DNA from: an uncultured Myxococcales bacterium
GTDB taxonomy: Bacteria > Myxococcota_A > UBA9042
Assembly (NCBI GenBank): GCA_903919145.1
Contig: CAIXGW010000328.1
Location: forward strand, 1-34,258
Length of the DNA: 34,258 bases
Direction: 5' to 3'
Positions within the stretch are counted from its first letter, which is position 1. The number at the start of each line of letters is the position of its first letter. Below, in pieces: positions 8,121 through 15,466 of the stretch. Both the position numbers and the translations under genes were made by a program. The notes under the pieces are model-generated. The model ran no database searches, was not told the origin of the DNA, and saw only the letters and a list, made by a program, of their open reading frames with translations.

Positions 8121-9464
8121 CTACTGGGCCTTGCGCGCGGCCGGCTTGGTCCGCGGCTCAGGCGCCTCTGGCTCGGCGGGCGGCGTGCGCAGCAGCTGGA
8201 CCGGAGCGGGCTCATCCTCTACCAGGTACTCATAGTCCTCGCGAAATTGCTCCAGGCCAATGCGGGCAGTGGCGGCGTACTTGGCTAGGGCGTGCGGATC
8301 CTCAAAGTCGTCGCGGCGCAGGCGAATCATGTAGCGGCGGGCGATCTTGTAGCGCTCTGCCTGGATGTCGACCATGCGGACTTTGGTCCGGCCGGTCTTG
8401 GGGTCCATCATGCTGGTAAACGGCAGGGGCGAAAAAGCGTCCTGCTGCATGGTGACCATCACGCCCGAGCCGCCTTCGTCCAGGTACTTGGTCGCGCAGT
8501 AGCCCAGGTCGCGGGTGTACTCCATGTCAAACGGGATGGGATCGGCACAGCGCAGTTCGTAGCCAATGTTCTTGGCGACGATGGTCGGCCTGATGTTGTA
8601 CTTCTTGAGAGACTCCAGAACCTTGGCCTTGAGGATCTCGCCAAAGTCGACCTCAGCAATGCGCAGATTGTCATGGGCGTCGCGCTCGGCGTGACCGGCA
8701 AGGGTGGTCAGGTCACTTGGGCTCAGCCCTTCGACCAGGCCTTCGGCCAGGATCGCCACGCCGTCGGGGCGGCCGTCAGCCAGGCGCTTGATGATGGCGC
8801 CGGCCAGCGTGTCGACCACGCGCTTGAGTGTGACATGGCCAGCAAACTCCTCAGGAATCAGCGTCAAGCTGGCGCCCGCCGCCTTGCCAATGCCCAAAGC
8901 CAAGTGGCCGGCCTTGCGGCCCATGGTGACCACAAAGTACCAGCGCGAGGTGGTCTTGGCGTCGACCATCAGGTTCTTGACCATCTCAACGCCGATGTGG
9001 CGGGCGGTCTGGTAGCCAAAGGTCACCATCTGCGCCGGAAGGTCCAGGTCGTTGTCGATCGTCTTGGGCACGTGGACCACGCGGATCCGGCCCTTGCTGT
9101 GTTGCTCTAGCTGATAAGCCGAGAATGCGGTGTCGTCGCCGCCAATAGTAATCAGCTTGTCGATGTTCAGGCGCAACAAGCTGATCACAGTGTTTTCCAG
9201 CAACGCTTCGGTCTTGGTGGGATTGGCGCGGCTGATGCCGATAAAGGACCCGCCGCGAAAGTGGATGCGGCTGACGGTGTCGATGGTCAGTGGCGTGGTG
9301 TGGTCGATGTTGCCCTGCATGAGCCACTGGAATCCATCGCGAATGCCAACCACGTCAAAGCCGGCCAGCACACCGCGGATGGTGGCGGCGCCGATCACAC
9401 TGTTGATGCCGGGGGCGGGCCCACCTCCAACGAGAATGCCAAGGCGCTTGATACTCTGGGTCAT
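8121..9464 (-). CDS. pfp: 6-phosphofructokinase, pyrophosphate-dependent type
   Basis: A 447-residue group A phosphofructokinase. It interconverts fructose 6-phosphate and fructose 1,6-bisphosphate in the cytoplasm. Seen in sequence: the glycine-rich loop GGGPAPG (residues 13-19), GGDD at 108-111, PKTIDND at 133-139 with the catalytic Asp, and MGRKAGH further on. In this family Asp at the second Asp of GGDD and Lys in PKTIDND mark pyrophosphate-dependent enzymes, whereas ATP enzymes have GGDGS and PGTIDND. The C-terminus ends in a Pro/Glu/Lys-rich tail of about 35 residues. ATG at 9464 is preferred over a GTG 18 nt upstream because AGGA lies 7 nt before it. Confidence 0.88.
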   Translation of the reverse strand: MTQSIKRLGILVGGGPAPGINSVIGAATIRGVLAGFDVVGIRDGFQWLMQGNIDHTTPLTIDTVSRIHFRGGSFIGISRANPTKTEALLENTVISLLRLNIDKLITIGGDDTAFSAYQLEQHSKGRIRVVHVPKTIDNDLDLPAQMVTFGYQTARHIGVEMVKNLMVDAKTTSRWYFVVTMGRKAGHLALGIGKAAGASLTLIPEEFAGHVTLKRVVDTLAGAIIKRLADGRPDGVAILAEGLVEGLSPSDLTTLAGHAERDAHDNLRIAEVDFGEILKAKVLESLKKYNIRPTIVAKNIGYELRCADPIPFDMEYTRDLGYCATKYLDEGGSGVMVTMQQDAFSPLPFTSMMDPKTGRTKVRMVDIQAERYKIARRYMIRLRRDDFEDPHALAKYAATARIGLEQFREDYEYLVEDEPAPVQLLRTPPAEPEAPEPRTKPAARKAQ

Positions 9465-9496
9465 GTCAGTCCTGGGCCGCACGGGCAGCGCTGGGC

Positions 9497-9529
9497 GCGT
9501 AGGCTACGCCTGCCGGACGTGGCCCACAA
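9497..9529 (-). promoter_or_regulatory. Candidate sigma-70-type promoter of pfp with an overlapping inverted repeat
   Basis: On the minus strand TTGTGG (9529-9524) and TAGCCT (9506-9501) are separated by 17 nt. The -10 is covered by a perfect inverted repeat GCGTAG-g-CTACGC (plus positions 9497-9509), a plausible operator location. The start codon is 37 nt downstream of the -10. The -10 match is weak (TA and final T). Confidence 0.35.
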
Positions 9530-9554
9530 GACCGGCCCGCCGCTGAGGCGCCCA

Positions 9555-9630
9555 ACGGGTACCCGGGGCTTTGTCAAGTCGCTGCAGCCGCTAGAGAATC
9601 GCCGATCAGGGCCGGGGCGATGTCAGCCGA
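9555..9630 (-). pseudogene. Decayed duplicate of the 3' end of the adjacent EamA transporter gene
   Basis: The 76 nt at 9555-9630 align without gaps to 9713-9788, which spans the C-terminal codons, stop and 3' flank of the EamA gene (about 58 of 76 identical by hand count). Translated in the same frame, the copy reads SADIAPALIGDSLAAAAT-stop, against SAGIGTALRANSPASTKA-stop in the intact gene. The stop codon and the 23-nt flank beyond it are the best-conserved part. Weaker similarity may continue to about 9657. There is no open frame upstream, so only a fragment survives. Confidence 0.75.
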
Positions 9631-9690
9631 TCGGGTCAACGCACCACCCAAGGCTGCCGGCGGTCGCCGCCAAGACCGCTCCCCTCGCCA

Positions 9691-9702
9691 CGCCCTAGGG
9701 CG
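9691..9702 (-). terminator. Palindrome downstream of the EamA transporter gene, weak terminator candidate
   Basis: CGCCCTAGGGCG is a perfect 12-bp palindrome about 30 nt after the EamA stop on the minus strand. It has no T-run and almost no loop, so a role in termination is only a guess. Confidence 0.2.
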
Positions 9703-9731
9703 GCAGGGGCAGACGGGTACCCAGGGCTTTG

Positions 9732-10637
9732 TCAAGCCTTTGTGGATGCTGGAGAATTGGCGCGCAGGGCTGTGCCGATGCCGGCCGACAGGATCAGCAG
9801 GCCGCCCACGCCGGCGCGCCAGCCCGGTCGCTCGCTGAACAGCGCCATGCCCAAGAGGATAGAGAACAGCGGCGTCAAGAAGCTGTACACGCTGGCTTCA
9901 GAGGCTTCCAGACGCCGGTAGCCGCTGGTCATTAGCAGCTGCGCCACCGCAGCGGTGACGCCAGTGCCGACCAACAGCCAGCCTTCGCGCGGTGAGGGCA
10001 CCAGCCAGTCGCCGCCGGCCAGCAGCAACGAACCAAGGGTCGAGACCGCGGCCAGCGCCCAGACAATCAGGACCGCGCGGTTGTGGCTGCCAGCTTTTTT
10101 GAGGGCCACCATGGCAATCGCGCCCGAAACGGCAGAAGCCGCGCCCAGCATGGCCCCTTGACCGGCAACCGTCGACAGGTCGCGCGCCCCTAGCAGCAGC
10201 CACAGACCGGCCAGGGCCACCAGCAGCGCGATGCCCTTGGTCCAGGTCAGGCGCTCGCCCAGCACGGCGACGGCGGCCAGAGAAGTCAGCACCGGCGAGG
10301 CGTTGTTCAACAGCACCGCTTCACCCAGGGGAATGTAGCGCAGGGCATGAAAGTACAGAGCTATTGCGGCAAAGCCGGCCAGGGTTCTGACCGCCAGCAC
10401 CGGCAGCTTGGCAAAGCGCAGCGGCACCCCCAGCTGGCGGCGGATGCCCTCCATGACCGCCCAGGTGACCGCACTGCGCGCCGCCACCAGCTCAAAGGTC
10501 GGAATCGCCGAGCTCGCTGCCTTGGCCATGGCTCCCATCGCCGCAAACGCCAGGGCGCCACAGGCGATCAGCAAGACGGCATGGCGTCGCTGAGGGGCTG
10601 GCACCAGCTGAGAGATCTCCGCGCCCAGCTCCGCCAT
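9732..10637 (-). CDS. EamA/DMT-family transporter (drug/metabolite exporter)
   Basis: A 301-residue inner-membrane protein with about ten hydrophobic helices in two five-helix halves, the standard length and layout of EamA (RhaT/YdcZ-like) exporters. Typical family segments are seen: Ala-Ala-Arg-Ser near the end of helix 2, Leu-Gly-Glu-Ala-Val-Leu-Leu-Asn-Asn-Ala-Ser-Pro in helix 4, and in the second half Leu-Glu-Ala-Ser-Glu-Ala-Ser-Val-Tyr-Ser-Phe-Leu-Thr-Pro-Leu-Phe. The substrate cannot be told from sequence. No strong ribosome site precedes ATG 10637. Its 3' end has a decayed duplicate about 80 nt downstream. Confidence 0.88.
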   Translation of the reverse strand: MAELGAEISQLVPAPQRRHAVLLIACGALAFAAMGAMAKAASSAIPTFELVAARSAVTWAVMEGIRRQLGVPLRFAKLPVLAVRTLAGFAAIALYFHALRYIPLGEAVLLNNASPVLTSLAAVAVLGERLTWTKGIALLVALAGLWLLLGARDLSTVAGQGAMLGAASAVSGAIAMVALKKAGSHNRAVLIVWALAAVSTLGSLLLAGGDWLVPSPREGWLLVGTGVTAAVAQLLMTSGYRRLEASEASVYSFLTPLFSILLGMALFSERPGWRAGVGGLLILSAGIGTALRANSPASTKA

Positions 10638-10724
10638 GGTCAGCCAGCCCCGCGCGCGTCGGCAGGGCCCACAGCCGTCAGGCCATCAGCGCCGGCTTGG
10701 GGTGGGTTGGGGCAGGTCATCGCT

Positions 10725-12203
10725 TCAGGCCCCCAGGGCCATGCCGCCGTCGCAGCGCAGCACCTGGCCGGTCAGGGCCCGCGACTCGGCGCTGCCCAGA
10801 AACAGGGCCAGCTCGGCCACATCAACGGGCAACCCAGGCTGCAGCAAAGAGCTGAGCTGCTTAGCCATTTCTTTGTTGAGCAGCGGCAGGTGCGCCGTCA
10901 TCTCCGTCAAGATAAAGCCCGGAGCAATGGCGTTGGCGCGCATGTCGAGGTCTTGCCACTCTTCGGACCACAGCCGCGTCAGCTCAAGGACAGCCGCCTT
11001 GGCCGCCGTGTAGTTGGTCTGGCCAAAGTTGCCGGCAATGCCCATCACCGAAGACATCAGCACCGCAGAGCTTCCTGGCGTCATAAGGGGTTGTACAGCC
11101 CGCTGCACCTCAATCATGCTGCCCAGGTCGACCGCCAGTACCTTGCGCCACGCCAGCAGGTCCAGCCTCTTGAGCGTGCGGTCGCGGGTGATTCCGGCGT
11201 TGTGGACCACCAGGTCCAGCTGCCCGCCGCGGCGCAGGGCCTGGCCAAGGGCGGCCGCACCGCGCGGATCGGCGCAGTCTGCTGCCACAAAGTGCGCGGT
11301 GGCTCCGATCTGCCGCAGCTGCGCCACGGTGGCGGCGCCAGCTTCCTCGGCCTGGGCCACGTCATTGACCCACACTTGGGCGCCGGCCTGGGCCAGCCGC
11401 AGCGCCACTGCAGCGCCAATGCCGCGGGCGGCGCCGGTCACCAGTGCAACTTTTCCTTGCATCGGCGTGGGGTTCCATAAGGGTCCCCCTGAAGCGGTGG
11501 CCGGGCGGCTGGCCGTCAGGGTCAGGTCCAAGCCGGTCAGAAAGGCCGATCGCGGTCCCAGCAAGAACGCCACCGCGTCCACCACTGCCTGCGGCTCGGC
11601 ACCGGCCAGGGTCAGGCGATGCGCTGTCGAGCCAGAGGGGCCCAGCTCCTTGTGTACAGAGCGCATGCAGCCCAGAGCCGCCGCCGCCAGCAAGCGCCCA
11701 ACCGGGGTCTGGCCCAGCTCGGCATCGCACAGCAGGATCCACCGCGAGCCCTGCGGCGCCCGGCAGACGGTCTGGCCCACCTGCTGCAGGCGGTCGGTGG
11801 CATCGTTGACTGCCAGGTCCCCAGCCTCGGGCAGACGCAGGCGGTCGATCACCAGCAGCGGTCGCCGGTCCAAGCGCGCCGCGGCGCTGGCGACCACCTG
11901 GGGCAAGTCGCTGGCCCAGGCCGCCGTTCGTCCACCGGCCGCGATCACCGCCTCTGCCAGGGCGGTCGGCAGCTGCGACTCCACCACCAGCAGTGCCGCC
12001 CCTTGGCGCAACAGCCCAAGGGCCAGCTGCAGATCCAGGTCATCGCGCATCCGGGTCAGCAGCGCCCGCTTGCCGGCCAGGGGCCGCTCGGCATTGTCGG
12101 CGCTGTGGCGCTGCAGAGGCGTTGGCAACTTGATAGGCAGCGGCAATTTGCCCAACACCCCGCGCAGCCGCGGGTCCAGACTCCAGTCGATCGCGCTGCC
12201 CAT
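10725..12203 (-). CDS. High-molecular-weight FabG-like 3-oxoacyl-ACP/CoA reductase
   Basis: A 492-residue SDR protein about twice the length of ordinary FabG. The C-terminal half is a complete classical SDR: TGAARGIG cofactor loop, Asn-Ala-Gly after strand 4, catalytic Ser385, Tyr398 and Lys402 (Tyr-Thr-Ala-Ala-Lys), and the Pro-Gly-Phe motif. The N-terminal half (about residues 1-235) resembles a second Rossmann domain without a proper glycine loop or catalytic triad. This matches the FabG4/HMwFabG family, where the N-terminal domain is thought to be structural and the enzyme reduces 3-oxoacyl-CoA or -ACP with NADH. ATG at 12203 with a GGGGGA upstream is preferred to the longer frame from 12293. 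No MaoC or thiolase partner is adjacent. Confidence 0.85.
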   Translation of the reverse strand: MGSAIDWSLDPRLRGVLGKLPLPIKLPTPLQRHSADNAERPLAGKRALLTRMRDDLDLQLALGLLRQGAALLVVESQLPTALAEAVIAAGGRTAAWASDLPQVVASAAARLDRRPLLVIDRLRLPEAGDLAVNDATDRLQQVGQTVCRAPQGSRWILLCDAELGQTPVGRLLAAAALGCMRSVHKELGPSGSTAHRLTLAGAEPQAVVDAVAFLLGPRSAFLTGLDLTLTASRPATASGGPLWNPTPMQGKVALVTGAARGIGAAVALRLAQAGAQVWVNDVAQAEEAGAATVAQLRQIGATAHFVAADCADPRGAAALGQALRRGGQLDLVVHNAGITRDRTLKRLDLLAWRKVLAVDLGSMIEVQRAVQPLMTPGSSAVLMSSVMGIAGNFGQTNYTAAKAAVLELTRLWSEEWQDLDMRANAIAPGFILTEMTAHLPLLNKEMAKQLSSLLQPGLPVDVAELALFLGSAESRALTGQVLRCDGGMALGA

Positions 12204-12365
12204 GGCATCCCCCCGCGGCGCCCTTGGGTCCGGCGCCGGTCGAGGCGGCAGCGTAGTCGCGCCCAACAGCGCCCGCAACTGCCGCCGACGCAAGCGTGAC
12301 CAAAGACCGCAGACCCTGGCGATTTGGCGCTTGCAGATGGGAGCGGGCGCTCCGACAATGCCGCC

Positions 12366-13559
12366 ATGACTGACGCACCCGCCACCGCCACGCCTTCGCA
12401 GCCTCCTCTGGCGCCGCTGCAGCGCCCCTACGACGCCTGGCCGCCTCAGCAGCTGCAGGAGGCGTTGCAGAACAATGGCTTGAAGGCGGGTCAGGCGCGC
12501 CGCGCGGTGACCCTACTGGGGCACTCGCAGTGGCGCGACTGGCTGCCGTGGCCTGAGGCGCTGGCGCTGGTAGGCGGAGCCGCGGGGCCCAAGGTGGCCC
12601 AGCTGTGCGCGCCGCCGACCGAATTGACGGTGCTGGCCGATGAAGTCAGCGTAGACGGCTCTCACAAGCTGCTGTACCGCACTGGCGACGGCGAGGTGAT
12701 TGAAAGTGTGCTGATTTTGGCAGAGTCGGGCCGCCGAACCACCCTGTGCGTCTCCAGCCAGGTCGGCTGCGCGCGGCGGTGCTCTTTTTGCCAGACCGGG
12801 CGGCTGGGGCTGGTGCGCAACCTCAGCGCTGGCGAAATCGTGGCGCAGCTGCGGATTGCCCAAAAGCGCTGGTCAGAGCAGCGCGGCGAGCACCCGCCGA
12901 TCAGCAACGTGGTGTTCATGGGGATGGGAGAGCCGCTGGACAACCTGGCCAACGTAGCCGATGCGGTGGCGGTGATGACCGACGACCTGGGGGCAGGCCT
13001 TTCCTGGCGGCGGGTGACCGTCAGCACCGTTGGCGTTGCCTGGCGCCTGCCCGAGTTCTTTGCCACGGTGCAGGCCAACCTTGCCCTCAGCTTGAACGCG
13101 CCGGATGACAAGCGCCGCTCCTGGCTGATGCCCATCAATGAGCGCTGCGGCCTCTCAGAGCTCAAGACCGCGCTGCAAGCGCACCTGCCGCAGGGGCGCG
13201 ATGTACTGGTCGAGTATGTGCTGATGGCCGGCGTCAACGATGCCCCTGCGGACGCCGATCTGCTGCTCGCCTGGCTGCAGGGGCTGCCGGTTCGGCTGAA
13301 CCTGATCCCCGCCAACGCCGGGCCCGTGCCGGCACTGCGCGCGCCAGATCGCCAGGGAATCCAGGATTTTCAAAAGTATCTGCTCGACCGCGGCGTGCGA
13401 ACCATGGTCCGCTGGTCCCACGGCGCCGATCTGGGCGGGGCCTGTGGCCAATTGGCGGGCGAAGTGCGAGAAATGCTGCGGCGCGGCGAGCGGACCCCTG
13501 CCGGCGGCCTGGTGGGCATGCGGCGGGCGCAGACCGCGCTGGCTCAGCCGGCTGCCTAA
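12366..13559 (+). CDS. rlmN: Dual-specificity 23S rRNA A2503 / tRNA A37 C2-methyltransferase RlmN
   Basis: A 397-residue radical SAM methyltransferase acting on adenosine C2 in 23S rRNA, and in known cases also in tRNA. The iron-sulfur motif is Cys135-x3-Cys139-x2-Cys142. Cys128 (seven residues before the motif) and Cys360 (GACGQL) match the E. coli mechanistic pair Cys118/Cys355 used for methyl transfer. MGMGEPL and the late Asn-Pro-like segment LNLIPAN are present. The residues just before the C-terminal Cys read Arg-Trp-Ser-His-Gly rather than the Lys-Thr-Arg-Gly of E. coli, and a 37-residue Arg/Ala tail follows Cys360. ATG 12366 is chosen; a frame from 12324 adds 14 unconserved residues. 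It is divergent from the FabG-like gene across 162 bp. Confidence 0.93.
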   Translation: MTDAPATATPSQPPLAPLQRPYDAWPPQQLQEALQNNGLKAGQARRAVTLLGHSQWRDWLPWPEALALVGGAAGPKVAQLCAPPTELTVLADEVSVDGSHKLLYRTGDGEVIESVLILAESGRRTTLCVSSQVGCARRCSFCQTGRLGLVRNLSAGEIVAQLRIAQKRWSEQRGEHPPISNVVFMGMGEPLDNLANVADAVAVMTDDLGAGLSWRRVTVSTVGVAWRLPEFFATVQANLALSLNAPDDKRRSWLMPINERCGLSELKTALQAHLPQGRDVLVEYVLMAGVNDAPADADLLLAWLQGLPVRLNLIPANAGPVPALRAPDRQGIQDFQKYLLDRGVRTMVRWSHGADLGGACGQLAGEVREMLRRGERTPAGGLVGMRRAQTALAQPAA

Positions 13560-13583
13560 AGCCAATAAAAGCAAAGGCAATTC

Positions 13584-14519
13584 ATGACTGAGGTTCCTTT
13601 GCTCCAGGCCATCGGTCTGGTCAAGCGCTATGACGGACGGGCGGTTGTCGACGGCCTGGACCTGCAGCTGTACCGCGGCGAAGTGCTGGGGCTGCTCGGG
13701 CCCAACGGCGCCGGCAAGACGACCACGCTGCGGATGCTCTACGGCTTCATCAAGCCAGATAGCGGCCAGATCCTCTACCAGGGCCGCGACTTTGCGGCAG
13801 AGCGCCAGGCGCTGCGCGGGCTGGTCGGCGTCTGCACCCAAGAGGACACGCTGGATGCAGACTTCTGCGTCCGAGACAACTTGCGCATCTACGCCAGCTA
13901 TTTTCGCCCCCAGCAACCCGACCTTCAGCAGCGCATCGAACAGCTGCTGACCCAGTTTGGCCTGCTGGAATTCGCCGAGCGCTTTCCACCTGAGCTGAGC
14001 GGCGGCTACAAGCGCCGGCTGATGATCGCCCGATCGCTGATTCACCGCCCGGCCGTGCTGTTTTTAGACGAGCCGACGACCGGCCTGGACCCCGCGGCGC
14101 GCCTGGACCTGTGGCGGCTGGTGCTGCGGTTGCGCTCTGAGGGCTTGGGGATTGTGTTGACGACCCACTACATGGACGAGGCCGAGCGGCTCTCTGATCG
14201 CATCGCCCTGCTGGCCAAAGGGCGCACGGCGGCGCAGGGATCGACACGGCAGGTGCTGGGTGCCGTGCTGGGCGAGCATATCGTCGAGGTGAGCCGCGAG
14301 CAGCCCCAGGCCGCAGAGGTCCAGGCGTGGAGCCGTCAGCACCTGGGCAAGGCACCGGGCGAAGCGCTGGACGGCTGGCATCTTGCTTTGACTGGCGCAC
14401 AGCTGGTCGAGTTCACCGCCCAATTTGCCGAATTGCGCTTTGCGGTGCGCGACCCGACGCTGGATGACTTGTTTCTGGCCCTGTCGCTTGACCCCACGCC
14501 CACCGCCGCGGAGCCCTAG
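13584..14519 (+). CDS. ABC-2 type exporter, ATP-binding subunit (NodI/CcmA-like)
   Basis: A 311-residue ABC ATPase with all catalytic motifs intact: Walker A GPNGAGKTT (39-47), Q-loop region with Gln86, signature LSGGY (138-142), Walker B LFLDEP (159-164), D-loop GLDP (167-170) and switch His in Thr-Thr-His-Tyr-Met-Asp-Glu-Ala. The residual C-terminal 85 residues resemble the extension of ABC-2 (NodI, DrrA) ATPases. AAAGG precedes the start by about 6 nt. The permease gene begins at the very next base after its stop (TAGATG), so the two are translationally coupled partners. Known relatives export lipids, lipo-oligosaccharides or drugs; the cargo here is unknown. Confidence 0.9.
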   Translation: MTEVPLLQAIGLVKRYDGRAVVDGLDLQLYRGEVLGLLGPNGAGKTTTLRMLYGFIKPDSGQILYQGRDFAAERQALRGLVGVCTQEDTLDADFCVRDNLRIYASYFRPQQPDLQQRIEQLLTQFGLLEFAERFPPELSGGYKRRLMIARSLIHRPAVLFLDEPTTGLDPAARLDLWRLVLRLRSEGLGIVLTTHYMDEAERLSDRIALLAKGRTAAQGSTRQVLGAVLGEHIVEVSREQPQAAEVQAWSRQHLGKAPGEALDGWHLALTGAQLVEFTAQFAELRFAVRDPTLDDLFLALSLDPTPTAAEP

Positions 14520-15374
14520 ATGCCGACGATTCCCCTATGGCGGCGCCTCAATCCGCACCTGACCGACCTGTGGGACTGGCGCAGCCGCGCCGTGTTCTGG
14601 CGCAATGCCCAGGTCTGGGGCCGCAACTGGCGCACCGCGCTGATCCCGCCGGCCATGGAACCAGTCGTGTCGCTGATGGCTTTTGGCTTTGGCGTGGGAT
14701 CCTTTGTAGGGTCGATGACGTACACCAAGGAGGGCGCGGTCCACGCCATCGACTACGCCAGCTACATGGCGCCGGGGCTGCTGGCCTACGCCATGTTCAC
14801 CAGTTCGTTCTTTGAAGCCCTCTACTCCAGCTATGTGCGGATGTTCTATCAAAAAACCTGGGACGGCATCCTGGCTACCCAAGTGGAACTCCGCCACATC
14901 GTCTGGGGCGAGATCACCTGGGCCAGTGCCCGCGCGCTGTGGAATGCCAGCGTGGTCAGCGCGGTGCTGTTGGGCCTGGACCTCGCAGGGGTGCTTCATT
15001 TGCAATTGGCCTGGCTGCCGCTGCTGCCGCTGCTCGGCTTTGTGGTCGGCTGGGCCTTTGGCGCCTTTGGCTTGCTGTTCACCGCAGTGGTGCCGTCGAT
15101 TGATCACATGAATTACCCCGTGTTTCTGGTGGGCATCCCGCTGGGCCTGGTCAGCAACACCTACTTTCCGATCGATCGCGTGGGCCCGTGGGCGGTGCGG
15201 CTGAGCCAGCTCAACCCGGTGTACCACCTGTCAGAGACCTGCCGCGCCGTGCTGCTGGGCGGCGAGGTGACGGGGCCGCTGGCCATGACCCTGCTGACCT
15301 CAGGCGTGCTGCTAGTGGTGTGTGCCGGGCTGGTGCAGATGCTGATGCGCCGCAGGGTGTTGGGCGAAGACTGA
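14520..15374 (+). CDS. ABC-2 type exporter, permease subunit (NodJ-like)
   Basis: A 284-residue polytopic protein with six expected membrane segments, typical of the ABC-2 permease family. Family-like features include the amphipathic N-terminus with Trp-Arg-Asn-Ala-Gln-Val-Trp, the conserved Tyr-Met-Ala-Pro-Gly-Leu-Leu-Ala segment around residues 81-88, and Asn-Pro-Val-Tyr-His-Leu-Ser-Glu near residues 233-240, which match NodJ-type lipo-oligosaccharide exporters. The start codon directly follows the ATPase stop. It would form the membrane channel with the preceding ATPase. Confidence 0.88.
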   Translation: MPTIPLWRRLNPHLTDLWDWRSRAVFWRNAQVWGRNWRTALIPPAMEPVVSLMAFGFGVGSFVGSMTYTKEGAVHAIDYASYMAPGLLAYAMFTSSFFEALYSSYVRMFYQKTWDGILATQVELRHIVWGEITWASARALWNASVVSAVLLGLDLAGVLHLQLAWLPLLPLLGFVVGWAFGAFGLLFTAVVPSIDHMNYPVFLVGIPLGLVSNTYFPIDRVGPWAVRLSQLNPVYHLSETCRAVLLGGEVTGPLAMTLLTSGVLLVVCAGLVQMLMRRRVLGED

Positions 15375-15466
15375 AGCGCCCCGCGCCTGGGCTGGTCAGA
15401 GGGGCTGAATCACTGGCGCGCCCGCCGCGTTTGGACGGGCACCCGGGGCGCCTTGCCCCAACCTGG

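Noticed and set aside
10725..12203. Fusion of two active reductases in the FabG-like protein
   Set aside because: The N-terminal half lacks the glycine loop and the Ser-Tyr-Lys triad, so only the C-terminal domain is catalytic. This matches the known high-molecular-weight FabG family.
15188..15466. Upstream extension of the secreted protein gene overlapping the ABC permease
   Set aside because: This part overlaps the permease in another frame, and the signal peptide starts at 15467 or 15473.
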